Under the pieces are notes generated by a model, which saw only the letters and a program-made list of their open reading frames with translations, ran no database searches and was not told where the DNA came from. A DNA stretch of 7,104 nt from an uncultured Alistipes sp. (GTDB lineage: Bacteria > Bacteroidota > Bacteroidia > Bacteroidales > Rikenellaceae), in the NCBI GenBank assembly GCA_904502005.1, contig CAJGDC010000069.1, positions 1 to 7,104 on the forward strand, read 5' to 3'. Within the stretch, counting starts at the first letter, position 1. Each line of letters begins with the position of its first letter. The position numbers and the translations under genes were made by a program. Shown in pieces: positions 1-6,118 of this stretch.

Positions 1-815
1 TACGTTCATTTACTCAGGACGATGCACACCTCTTCGTACGCCCTGATCAGCTTCTTGAGGAGTTTGAGAAGGTTATCGACATTGTCCTCTATATCTTCCG
101 CACTCTGAAGTTTGATAAGTATACAGCACAGATTTCACTCCGCGACCCTGAGAATACATCTAAGTATATCGGAAGTGACGAGAACTGGGAGAAGGCTGAG
201 AATGCTATTATCCAGGCTTGTCAGGAGAAGGGTCTCAATACAGTAGTTGAGACTGGCGAGGCTGCATTCTACGGTCCAAAGCTCGACTTTATGGTTAAGG
301 ATGCACTTGGTAGAAGCTGGCAGCTCGGCACTATCCAGGTTGACTATAACCTTCCTGAGCGTTTTGACCTAACATATAAGGGTGCTGATGATAAACTTCA
401 CCGCCCAATTATGATTCACCGTGCGCCATTTGGCTCTATGGAGCGCTTTGTGGCAGTGCTTCTTGAGCATACAGCAGGTAAGTTCCCACTTTGGCTTGCA
501 CCAGATCAATGCGTAGTACTTCCAATCTCTGAGAAGTTTAACGCATATGCTGAGGAGGTTGCTGCATATCTTAACGAGCACGATGTTCGCGCACAGATTG
601 ATGACCGAAATGAGAAGATTGGTCGTAAGATTCGCGATAACGAGCTCAAGCGTATCCCTTACCTGCTTATTGTAGGTGAGAAGGAGGCTGCGGAGCGTAG
701 CGTCTCTGTTCGTGCACAGGGCGAGGGTGATAAGGGCTCAATGACCCTTGAGCAGTACCGTGACTATATGCACGGACTTGTTGCAGCGGAGATTGAGGCA
801 AACAAATTGCAGTAA
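1..815 (+). CDS. thrS: Threonyl-tRNA synthetase, C-terminal part (5' end outside window)
   Basis: Class II aminoacyl-tRNA synthetase that charges tRNA-Thr with threonine in the cytoplasm. The reading frame is open from base 3, and 270 codons are visible of an enzyme usually about 640 residues long. The first residues, RSFTQDDAHLF, are the strand following motif 2. Its His (window residue 9) matches the zinc-binding His385 of the E. coli enzyme, and the Gln and Asp before it match Gln381 and Asp383. MIHRAPFGSMERF (codons from about 411) is motif 3, with the second zinc His (equivalent to His511) at 417-419 and the ATP-binding Arg (equivalent to Arg520) at 444-446. The remainder, from about FPLWLAPDQ, is the anticodon-binding domain, including RNEKIGRKIRD. 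The editing domain and the zinc Cys lie left of the window. The gene ends in TAA 82 nt before infC, a common gene order. Identification is very secure. Confidence 0.98.
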   Translation, partial: RSFTQDDAHLFVRPDQLLEEFEKVIDIVLYIFRTLKFDKYTAQISLRDPENTSKYIGSDENWEKAENAIIQACQEKGLNTVVETGEAAFYGPKLDFMVKDALGRSWQLGTIQVDYNLPERFDLTYKGADDKLHRPIMIHRAPFGSMERFVAVLLEHTAGKFPLWLAPDQCVVLPISEKFNAYAEEVAAYLNEHDVRAQIDDRNEKIGRKIRDNELKRIPYLLIVGEKEAAERSVSVRAQGEGDKGSMTLEQYRDYMHGLVAAEIEANKLQ

Positions 816-832
816 ACTTTCGTAGTATATAT

Positions 833-854
833 GGGGCTGTTGCAGTGCAGCCCC
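833..854 (+). promoter_or_regulatory. GC-rich hairpin between thrS and infC (possible attenuator or processing site)
   Basis: GGGGCTG (833-839) and CAGCCCC (848-854) form a perfect 7-bp stem around an 8-nt loop, 17 nt after the thrS stop codon. A T-rich run (TTATTTTTTATT) follows only after a spacer of about 13 nt, so it is not a classic intrinsic terminator. It could reduce read-through from thrS into infC, protect the thrS 3' end, or act in infC control. IF-3 genes are autoregulated in other bacteria, but nothing in this sequence proves that here. Confidence 0.45.
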
Positions 855-897
855 TGCTACCATAACTTATTTTTTATTAACACATTTAACAACTTTA

Positions 898-1494
898 ATG
901 GCTGGTTTCAAACCATTTACCCCTCGCCCGCAGAATAACGCGCAGGGAAATCAAAATCGCGGTCGTCGTCCTGTAAAGGAGAATCCAAACCGCATAAATA
1001 ATGAGATTACGGCTCCAACAGTTCGTGTTGTTGGTGACAATGTTGAGCCAAATCTTGTGCTTCCTATCGCCAAGGCTATCGCTCTGGCTGATGAGATGGA
1101 GCTTGACCTTGTGGAGATCTCTCCAAATGCCGAGCCTCCTGTATGTCGTATCGTTGACTATCAGAAGTTCCTCTATCAGCAAAAGAAGAAGCAGAAGGAG
1201 ATTAAGGCTAAGCAGACTAAGGTCGTTATTAAGGAGATTCGTTTTGGTCCGCAGACCGATGAGCACGACTTTAATTTCAAGCTCCGCCACGCCGAGAACT
1301 TCATTAAGGAGGGTGCAAAGGTTAAGGCTTATGTATTTTTCCGTGGACGTAGCATCGTCTTTAAGGAGCAGGGAGAGATTCTTCTCCTCCGTTTCGCAAC
1401 AGCTCTTGAAGAGATTGCTAAGGTAGAGGTTATGCCAACACTTGAGGGTAAGAAGATGAATATGATTCTTGCTCCAAAGCCTAAGAAGAACTAA
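898..1494 (+). CDS. infC: Translation initiation factor IF-3
   Basis: IF-3 binds the 30S ribosomal subunit, prevents premature joining with 50S and checks the start codon and initiator tRNA. The 198-residue product has the full two-domain architecture. The N-domain starts at RINNEITAP (about 32-40) and contains DLVEISPNAEPPVCRIVDYQKFLY (about 70-93), the family signature. A Lys-rich linker helix covers about 93-108. The C-domain (about 110-194) contains KEIRFGPQTDEHDFNFKLRHA, FFRGRSIVF and ends in MNMILAPKPKK. The first 30 residues are an Asn/Gln/Arg/Pro-rich extension that makes the protein longer than the 180-residue E. coli factor. The ATG at 898 is the natural start: it is preceded by an A/T-rich leader without a Shine-Dalgarno sequence, as is normal in Bacteroidota, and it is not one of the rare codons such as AUU used for infC in E. 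coli. The gene lies downstream of thrS but is not followed by rpmI-rplT; a terminator and a convergent gene come next. Confidence 0.97.
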   Translation: MAGFKPFTPRPQNNAQGNQNRGRRPVKENPNRINNEITAPTVRVVGDNVEPNLVLPIAKAIALADEMELDLVEISPNAEPPVCRIVDYQKFLYQQKKKQKEIKAKQTKVVIKEIRFGPQTDEHDFNFKLRHAENFIKEGAKVKAYVFFRGRSIVFKEQGEILLLRFATALEEIAKVEVMPTLEGKKMNMILAPKPKKN

Positions 1495-1517
1495 GAAAGT
1501 TTCTAATCTAACCCAAT

Positions 1518-1559
1518 AAAAAGTACTAGGAGAATATTGCTATTCTCTTAGTACTTTTT
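1518..1559. terminator. Bidirectional intrinsic terminator between infC and the clp gene
   Basis: The arms 1518-1536 and 1541-1559 pair over 19 bp around the loop TTGC, with a single G-T wobble. The stem begins in AAAAA and ends in TTTTT, so either strand's transcript carries a U-run at the 3' side. It lies 24 nt past the infC stop and 5 nt past the stop of the convergent clp gene, which is the expected place for a shared terminator. Confidence 0.92.
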
Positions 1560-1564
1560 GTCTG

Positions 1565-3937
1565 TTATTGACTGATTGATAGACGATTATCTTTGCAGCT
1601 AATGGTTATATTCCGGTGCTTACTAATACTATTGTCTACAATCATATGGCTTATTGGATGCTCTATAAGTCGTGTAATTGTGCGCTTAATAGAGCGAGCG
1701 CCATATTTTTTATCAAAGCCATTTTTGACTATATACTCTTGCGCCTGAGGCGTTATGTGCAGGTTATATCCTAGCTTTTTGAGCCTGGAGATAATAGCAT
1801 TGAGCTCCAAATTTACTATCTGTTGAGCCTCAGCTGTTGATAGCTCATTAAATAGAACAATCTCGTCTATGCGGTTGAGAAATTCAGGCGCAAAGTGGCG
1901 CTCCAGGGCACGATGAAAACTCTCAGTCATAGGCGTTTTATCTGCAGAGTTCGTAATATAGCCTATCTCTCTTTGACGAATATTTGTCGCAGAGCCAACA
2001 TTCGAGGTCATGATGATAATAGTGCTCTTAAAGTCTACTTTGCGACCCTCGCTATCTGTAATATAGCCCTCGTCTAGCACCTGAAGTAGGGTGTTGAATA
2101 GCGTTGGATGTGCCTTCTCAATCTCGTCAAAGAGAACTACGGAGTATGGTCGTCGCCTTACAGCTTCTGTTAGTTCTCCACCTTGACCGTAGCCGACATA
2201 TCCTGGTGGGGCACCGAAGAGTCTTGAAACGGTGTGGGGTTGGCTGTATTCAGACATATCCAGGCGAATAAGGGCGTTATTATTTCCGCTGTACCATTGT
2301 GATAACTCCTTGGCAAGTAGAGTTTTACCTACTCCTGTAGCGCCGACAAACATAAATACTCCGCAAGGACGATTCTCATCTTTTAAGCCAGTTCTCGCAC
2401 GACGAATTGCTGAGGCGATGGTTGTTACTGCCTCTGCTTGCCCAATGATGCGCTTAGATAGGAGGCTCTCAAGCTGCTGCAGATGACGGCTCTCGCTTGC
2501 GCTAATTTTTTCGGTTGGTATGCCCGTTATGGCTGTCACAGTGCGGGTAATATCCTCTCTATCAACAACTGCAGGTGGAGTGTTACTCCTCTTATGCGCT
2601 TGGTGTCGGAGCGCAATCTCCTCAATCCTCGCCTCTATAGCCTTGTTGTAGCGACCATCTTTAATAGCGCTGCTCTTTTGAGTTGTGGCTGTAGTTATCG
2701 CCTCTGCTAACGCCCTTGTGCGTACGGTTGTGGCTGCAAGGTGAACACGTGCACCTGCCTCATCTAATAGGTCAATGGCCTTATCGGGAAATTGACGCTC
2801 GGAGATATATCTGCCCGAAAGCTCCACACACGCCTCTAATGCCTCAGCTGTGTAGACTACGTTGTGGTGCAATTGATAAATGGGCACTATCTGCTTGAGT
2901 ATCAGCTTTGTCTGCTCTGCTGTTGTGGGCTCTATCTGCAAGGGTTGAAATCTGCGTTCAAGGGCAGAGTCGCGCTCAATGCTCTGGTGGTACTCCGACG
3001 GCGTTGTGGCGCCTATAACCTTTAGCTCTCCACGCGCAAGGGCGGGCTTGAGTATGTTTGCTGTATCTAATGCTCCCTGCGTTGCTCCAGCACCTACGAT
3101 GGTGTGTATCTCGTCTATAAATAGTATTGTGTCGCCCGTAGTAATAAGCGTTGAGAGTAGCTGCTGTATGCGCTCCTCAAACTCGCCACGATACCTTGTG
3201 CCGGCTATAAGTGATGAAATATCTAAGGAAATCAGGCGCTTGTTAATTAGCGCATCTGGCACCTCTCCTTGTACAATCTTAAGAGCCAAACCCTCAATGA
3301 TGGCACTTTTGCCCACGCCCGCTTCGCCGATAAGTACGGGGTTGTTCTTCTTGCGACGCGAGAGAATCTGTATAACACGCTCAATCTCAGAGTCACGACA
3401 AAGCACAGGGTCTATCTTGCCCTGCTCAGCAAGAAGGGTCATGTCAACGCCGAAGTTCTCTACATCTAACAGCTGACTATTTGGCTGACTGTCATCATTT
3501 TGCAATTCGGGCTGGTAATTGTCGCTTTCTGCTTGAGTGATAATATCTTGAGCGTAGATGCCGTACCTCTCAAATGCGCGAGCGGAGAGAGTAAGTCGGT
3601 CGGATAAAATGTCACATAATGCATGTAGGGTAGAGATGCTCTTTGTGCTCTCCGCATAACGTTGCCTTAGCAGAGTTGTGTAGCTGCGGAAGAACTCCTC
3701 GGCGCTGCCGTCATGAGTGTGGATTGCGGTTTTTAATTCATTCTCTATCCTTATGCCCAGTTGATAAATCTGCCAGTCGGCTAAACGGCTACTTAATACT
3801 CTGTGAACCATCGACCCTTCGCTGCGAAGCAATGCAAGCGCTAGGTGGTCCTTGAAATTACTGTCAATGCCCATGCGAGTTGTGTCAAACGCCACCTGGG
3901 CAATTATACCCTCTAAAATCTTTGAAATCCTAACCAT
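1565..3937 (-). CDS. clpC: ClpC/ClpA-type AAA+ protease unfoldase subunit (divergent N-domain)
   Basis: Hexameric ATP-driven unfoldase that would feed proteins into the ClpP peptidase. The 790 residues comprise: a Clp_N-like helical domain (about 1-135) that is poorly conserved; a polar linker (about 137-158); ATPase D1 with Walker A GEAGVGKS (204-211), pore loop GTRYRGEFEER (246-256), Walker B ILFIDE (271-276) and Arg fingers ERRF (327-330); a short middle region (about 395-460); and D2 with Walker A GATGVGKT (532-539), pore segment GYVGYGQGGELTEA (579-592), Walker B VLFDE (601-605), sensor 1 TSN (644-646), Arg finger FLNRID (686-691) and sensor 2 GARSIKR (746-752). The middle region is too short for ClpB. 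The tripeptide IGY (658-660) stands where ClpC/ClpA/ClpX carry the ClpP-docking loop ([ILV]-G-[FLY]), which supports a proteolytic role. An oddity is Cys180 in DPVLCRD, where Gly is usual (VIGRD). The product is somewhat shorter than typical Bacteroidota ClpC (about 840), so it may be a paralogue; the symbol is tentative. It starts 95 nt after the rmuC stop on the same strand. Confidence 0.9.
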   Translation of the reverse strand: MVRISKILEGIIAQVAFDTTRMGIDSNFKDHLALALLRSEGSMVHRVLSSRLADWQIYQLGIRIENELKTAIHTHDGSAEEFFRSYTTLLRQRYAESTKSISTLHALCDILSDRLTLSARAFERYGIYAQDIITQAESDNYQPELQNDDSQPNSQLLDVENFGVDMTLLAEQGKIDPVLCRDSEIERVIQILSRRKKNNPVLIGEAGVGKSAIIEGLALKIVQGEVPDALINKRLISLDISSLIAGTRYRGEFEERIQQLLSTLITTGDTILFIDEIHTIVGAGATQGALDTANILKPALARGELKVIGATTPSEYHQSIERDSALERRFQPLQIEPTTAEQTKLILKQIVPIYQLHHNVVYTAEALEACVELSGRYISERQFPDKAIDLLDEAGARVHLAATTVRTRALAEAITTATTQKSSAIKDGRYNKAIEARIEEIALRHQAHKRSNTPPAVVDREDITRTVTAITGIPTEKISASESRHLQQLESLLSKRIIGQAEAVTTIASAIRRARTGLKDENRPCGVFMFVGATGVGKTLLAKELSQWYSGNNNALIRLDMSEYSQPHTVSRLFGAPPGYVGYGQGGELTEAVRRRPYSVVLFDEIEKAHPTLFNTLLQVLDEGYITDSEGRKVDFKSTIIIMTSNVGSATNIRQREIGYITNSADKTPMTESFHRALERHFAPEFLNRIDEIVLFNELSTAEAQQIVNLELNAIISRLKKLGYNLHITPQAQEYIVKNGFDKKYGARSIKRTITRLIEHPISHMIVDNSISKHRNITISCKDNRLSISQ

Positions 3938-4032
3938 AATAACTAATCTAATTCGTCAATATAACGGATATTCAATTAAATTATTATGTTATTTATAGGG
4001 TATAAGAGATACTCTGACTGTAAGGTGCTTGG

Positions 4033-5406
4033 TTAATTTTCTAGTTGTTCATCAATACTCTCCTCTGCGGCGAGAGTCTGCTGTAGGTGTTTCTTGAGGT
4101 GCTTAGGGCGGTCGTTGCCGCTGACTTTGTGGGGTTTGATACCCAGCTCGGTGAGGTTGCGCACGGCGGTCTCGATAGATTTGCCTTGTGAGGCTGATAG
4201 GTAGCGCACCTTTTCGGTTGCCTTGACAGCGGCGGCAAGGGACTCCTCAATAAGGGAGAAGTTGGTCATGAAGTCAGTCACGCGGTCAAGGACAATCTCT
4301 GCCTTGGCGATAATATCTTCGTAGTTGCTAATTGTCACTTGTCGCTGCCACATATAGCGCACCATCTCTATGAGCACCAGTAGGTTACGCTCACTGGCAA
4401 GGCACACGGAGTGCTCTGTAAAGACTCTCTGCCATAGGGTTTTGTCGTATGACGTAACGGCTGTAAGGGCAGCCTCGCTCGGCACAAACATAATGACGTA
4501 TGGCAGAGGAATATAACCCTCATTGTTGCTTCTGTCGTAGTTTCGGTCGGAGAGCTTGCGTGCCTGGTCTACAATCTTCTCAGCAAAGGATTTCATCACA
4601 GCACGCTGATTCTCAGCCTCAAGGTTCTCAAAGTCAAGCTCAGCCGGGAGTTGGAATTTGGAGTCTATATAGAGGATGCTATTTGTCTCGGGGTAGATAA
4701 GTGCAGCATCGGGGCGCATCTTCTTTCCGCCCACATTCTTAACGGTTGTGCCATCCTTATTTCGCACAGTCTTCTGCAGTTGATACTGCACGCCCTCCAC
4801 AAGTCCAGAGCCTGCAAGCAGGTCGGCAAGCAGCTTCTCGCCCAAGTTTCCCTGAATAGTCACGCTACCACTCAGTGCAGTGACTAGTCGGTCTGCCTCG
4901 CGAGTCAGGCGACCACCGGTCTCGACAAATCGTTTGATTTCGCCATGTAGGGTGGCTCTGTCCTCAATATTCTGCTGACGTAGCTGCTCAAGCTGCTCAC
5001 GGTATGGGCGCATAATTTCGCTAATACTCTCGCGGTTAGATTGTTCTGTCTGCTGCTTGAGCTGACTCTTTACGGTCTCAAGCTGCTGCTCGGTCTGCTG
5101 CTTAAACTCGGCACGGCGAGCTGCATCCGCCTCCTTAAAGCGAGCCTCTTGCTCTGCAAGACGAGCCTGGTGCTCCTCTTTCAGCTGTGCAAGCTCTGCA
5201 GCTGCGCGGCGTGACTGCTCATCTAACTGCTCCTTGAGCATTGTAACCTCCTTATCAAGGGCGGCCTTGAGCTGTGAGAGTGTTAAAATCTGCTCCTGTA
5301 GGGCTGCTGCACGCTGCTCTGCCTGCGCAACACCACGCTTGCCGAATAGGTATCCGGCAATAACACCAACAGTTATGGCGCAAAGTATCGCTAAAATAAT
5401 CTCCAT
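4033..5406 (-). CDS. rmuC: RmuC-family DNA recombination protein, membrane-anchored coiled coil
   Basis: RmuC limits recombination at inverted repeats in E. coli and belongs to a group related to PD-(D/E)XK nucleases; the exact biochemical activity is not well settled. From the ATG at 5406 the protein has 457 residues. Residues 2-22 form one hydrophobic membrane segment. About 25-175 is a Gln/Glu/Ala-rich coiled coil. The conserved RmuC domain follows: GNLGEKLLADLLAGSGLVEG (186-205), RPDAAL (231-236), YIDSK (246-250, the nuclease-like core), YVIMFVPSEAAL (303-314) and the helix LLVLIEMVRYMWQRQ (342-356). A Lys/His- and Glu-rich tail ends the protein. A TTG in frame at 5427 would add seven residues (PYKEKS after the initiator), but it falls within a promoter-like element and would put charged residues before the membrane helix, so ATG is preferred. 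It lies 33 nt downstream of the folate gene and 95 nt upstream of the clp gene. Confidence 0.93.
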   Translation of the reverse strand: MEIILAILCAITVGVIAGYLFGKRGVAQAEQRAAALQEQILTLSQLKAALDKEVTMLKEQLDEQSRRAAAELAQLKEEHQARLAEQEARFKEADAARRAEFKQQTEQQLETVKSQLKQQTEQSNRESISEIMRPYREQLEQLRQQNIEDRATLHGEIKRFVETGGRLTREADRLVTALSGSVTIQGNLGEKLLADLLAGSGLVEGVQYQLQKTVRNKDGTTVKNVGGKKMRPDAALIYPETNSILYIDSKFQLPAELDFENLEAENQRAVMKSFAEKIVDQARKLSDRNYDRSNNEGYIPLPYVIMFVPSEAALTAVTSYDKTLWQRVFTEHSVCLASERNLLVLIEMVRYMWQRQVTISNYEDIIAKAEIVLDRVTDFMTNFSLIEESLAAAVKATEKVRYLSASQGKSIETAVRNLTELGIKPHKVSGNDRPKHLKKHLQQTLAAEESIDEQLEN

Positions 5407-5424
5407 ACTCTTCTCTTTATATGG

Positions 5425-5432
5425 CAAAGATA
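5425..5432 (-). promoter_or_regulatory. Candidate Bacteroidota -7 element before rmuC
   Basis: On the minus strand the sequence reads TATCTTTG, an exact match to the Bacteroidota -7 consensus TAnnTTTG, 18 nt upstream of the rmuC ATG. The -33 partner is less good: TTTG at 5447-5450 leaves 14 nt, and TTG at 5456-5458 leaves 23 nt, against about 19 nt expected. If used, the leader would be very short. It would allow rmuC to be transcribed independently of the upstream folate gene. Confidence 0.4.
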
Positions 5433-5439
5433 GTAATTT

Positions 5440-5985
5440 TTAGCCACAAATAACACAATCCATAATAATATCGTGAGGCTCGGATAAAATATCCTCGGCT
5501 ATCTGTTCGGCAAAGCAGACTCCTATTTTTGTGGCGCGGAACCCCTCACGACTTAGATACTTGTCATAATATCCCTTGCCTCTGCCACAGCGTTTGCCAT
5601 TTTTGGTGAATGCAACCCCCGGAACAATGATTACATCAATATCGCTCGGCGCAACAGCATCGTGTGCTTGTGGTTCAGAGATGCCAAAGGCGCCAACACT
5701 CATCTCTGTGGGGCTGTAACAGTAGAAATCCATATCATCCCCTGCAACGCGCGGAAGGAGAATCTCCTTTTGAGAGTGTAGTGCTGTAATAATATCAGCA
5801 GTGCAGACCTCATCGGGCAGAGAGGCATATAGAGCCACCACTTTGGCATCCTTTATGAGTTCGGAATTGAGAATGTTTTTGAAAATCAGCGCCGAACGGG
5901 AGCTCTTCTGTTCGGGCGGTATTGTTTTTACCTCCAATTTAGCCGCCGAGCGAAGTTCTGATTTATTTTTATAATATGGTAGCAT
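5440..5985 (-). CDS. ygfA: 5-formyltetrahydrofolate cyclo-ligase
   Basis: ATP-dependent enzyme (5,10-methenyltetrahydrofolate synthetase) that converts 5-formyl-THF to 5,10-methenyl-THF, returning this storage or inhibitory folate to the one-carbon pool in the cytoplasm. The 181-residue length is normal for the family. The signature is VPGVAFTKNGKRCGRGKGYYDKYL (residues 121-144): the PGxAF strand followed by the GRGxGYYD nucleotide/folate loop. The N-terminal helix KSELRSAAK (8-16), the folate-site strand VALYASLPDEV (50-60) with Glu59, and the C-terminal EPHDIIMDCVI (169-179) are also typical. The ATG at 5985 places the basic N-terminal helix at the usual distance. The gene is the first of three on the minus strand and is divergent from the sdh/frd operon. 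I see no exact TAnnTTTG promoter in the minus-strand direction. Confidence 0.95.
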   Translation of the reverse strand: MLPYYKNKSELRSAAKLEVKTIPPEQKSSRSALIFKNILNSELIKDAKVVALYASLPDEVCTADIITALHSQKEILLPRVAGDDMDFYCYSPTEMSVGAFGISEPQAHDAVAPSDIDVIIVPGVAFTKNGKRCGRGKGYYDKYLSREGFRATKIGVCFAEQIAEDILSEPHDIIMDCVICG

Positions 5986-6007
5986 GGTTAAAAATTGGTA
6001 AAAATGT

Positions 6008-6038
6008 TTTGTTATTTGACAAACAATAACTATATTTG
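6008..6038 (+). promoter_or_regulatory. Bacteroidota sigma-ABfr promoter of the sdh/frd operon
   Basis: TTTG at 6008-6011 (-33 element) and TATATTTG at 6031-6038 (-7 element, consensus TAnnTTTG) are separated by exactly 19 nt, the preferred spacing of housekeeping promoters in this phylum. Transcription would start a few bases after 6040, giving a leader of roughly 75 nt before the sdhC ATG. The match is complete in both elements and spacing. Confidence 0.8.
6011..6030. repeat. Inverted repeat filling the promoter spacer
   Basis: GTTATT (6011-6016) and AATAAC (6025-6030) are perfect 6-bp inverted arms around 8 nt, together exactly spanning the gap between the -33 and -7 elements. An overlapping 9-bp palindrome, TTTGACAAA (6015-6023), has a different centre. 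The position would suit an operator, but the sequence is A/T-rich and a chance match is quite possible. Confidence 0.35.
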
Positions 6039-6069
6039 TACAATATTATGTGCATTTAAGTGTAAAGGC

Positions 6070-6118
6070 AACTAATTTTTCACAAAATAAACATAACTAA
6101 TTTTTATTTCAAAACATT
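6070..6118 (+). repeat. Imperfect 25-nt tandem repeat in the sdhC leader
   Basis: AACTAATTTTT occurs at 6070-6080 and again at 6095-6105. Each copy is followed by an A-rich tract ending in ACAT (6091-6094) or ACATT (6114-6118). The two units are 25 and 24 nt, and the second abuts the ATG. The repeat lies wholly within the predicted untranslated leader. It may result from a local duplication or contribute an unstructured A/U-rich ribosome-loading site. Confidence 0.6.

Noticed and set aside
895..1290. Minus-strand open frame of 131 codons with a leucine run, opposite infC
   Set aside because: It is the complement of the Lys/Glu/Gln-rich IF-3 linker region. Its leucine run comes from the antisense of AAG/GAG codons, and it has no domain or start signal of its own.
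1001..1426. Plus-strand Arg/Leu/Ser-rich frame of 141 codons inside infC
   Set aside because: It is an out-of-frame reading of infC, which is an unmistakable IF-3. Its composition is typical of a shadow frame.
2979..3476. Plus-strand frame of 165 codons opposite the clp gene
   Set aside because: It lies wholly antisense to the conserved D1 ATPase region, with codon positions explained by the clp frame and no recognisable domain.
3996..4016. Possible hairpin in the 95-nt gap between rmuC and the clp gene
   Set aside because: The 8-bp stem includes two G-T pairs when read on the + strand; these become A-C mismatches in the minus-strand transcript that would actually be made. No U-run follows, so it is not called as a terminator.
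3938..4032. Promoter for the clp gene in the gap after rmuC
   Set aside because: The minus strand holds TATATTGA after a TTG, but the spacing is only about 9 nt and the -7 match is imperfect. I could not support a promoter.
1565..5985. Idea that folate cyclo-ligase, RmuC and the Clp unfoldase form a defence or stress system
   Set aside because: Each is a widespread core gene family with its own normal role, there is no mobile-element signature or foreign base composition, and nothing beyond co-orientation links them.
5986..6118. Minus-strand promoter for the folate gene in the divergent spacer
   Set aside because: Near matches such as TATGTTTA and TATTGTTTG deviate from TAnnTTTG and lack a correctly spaced -33 partner. 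A promoter must exist, but I cannot place it.
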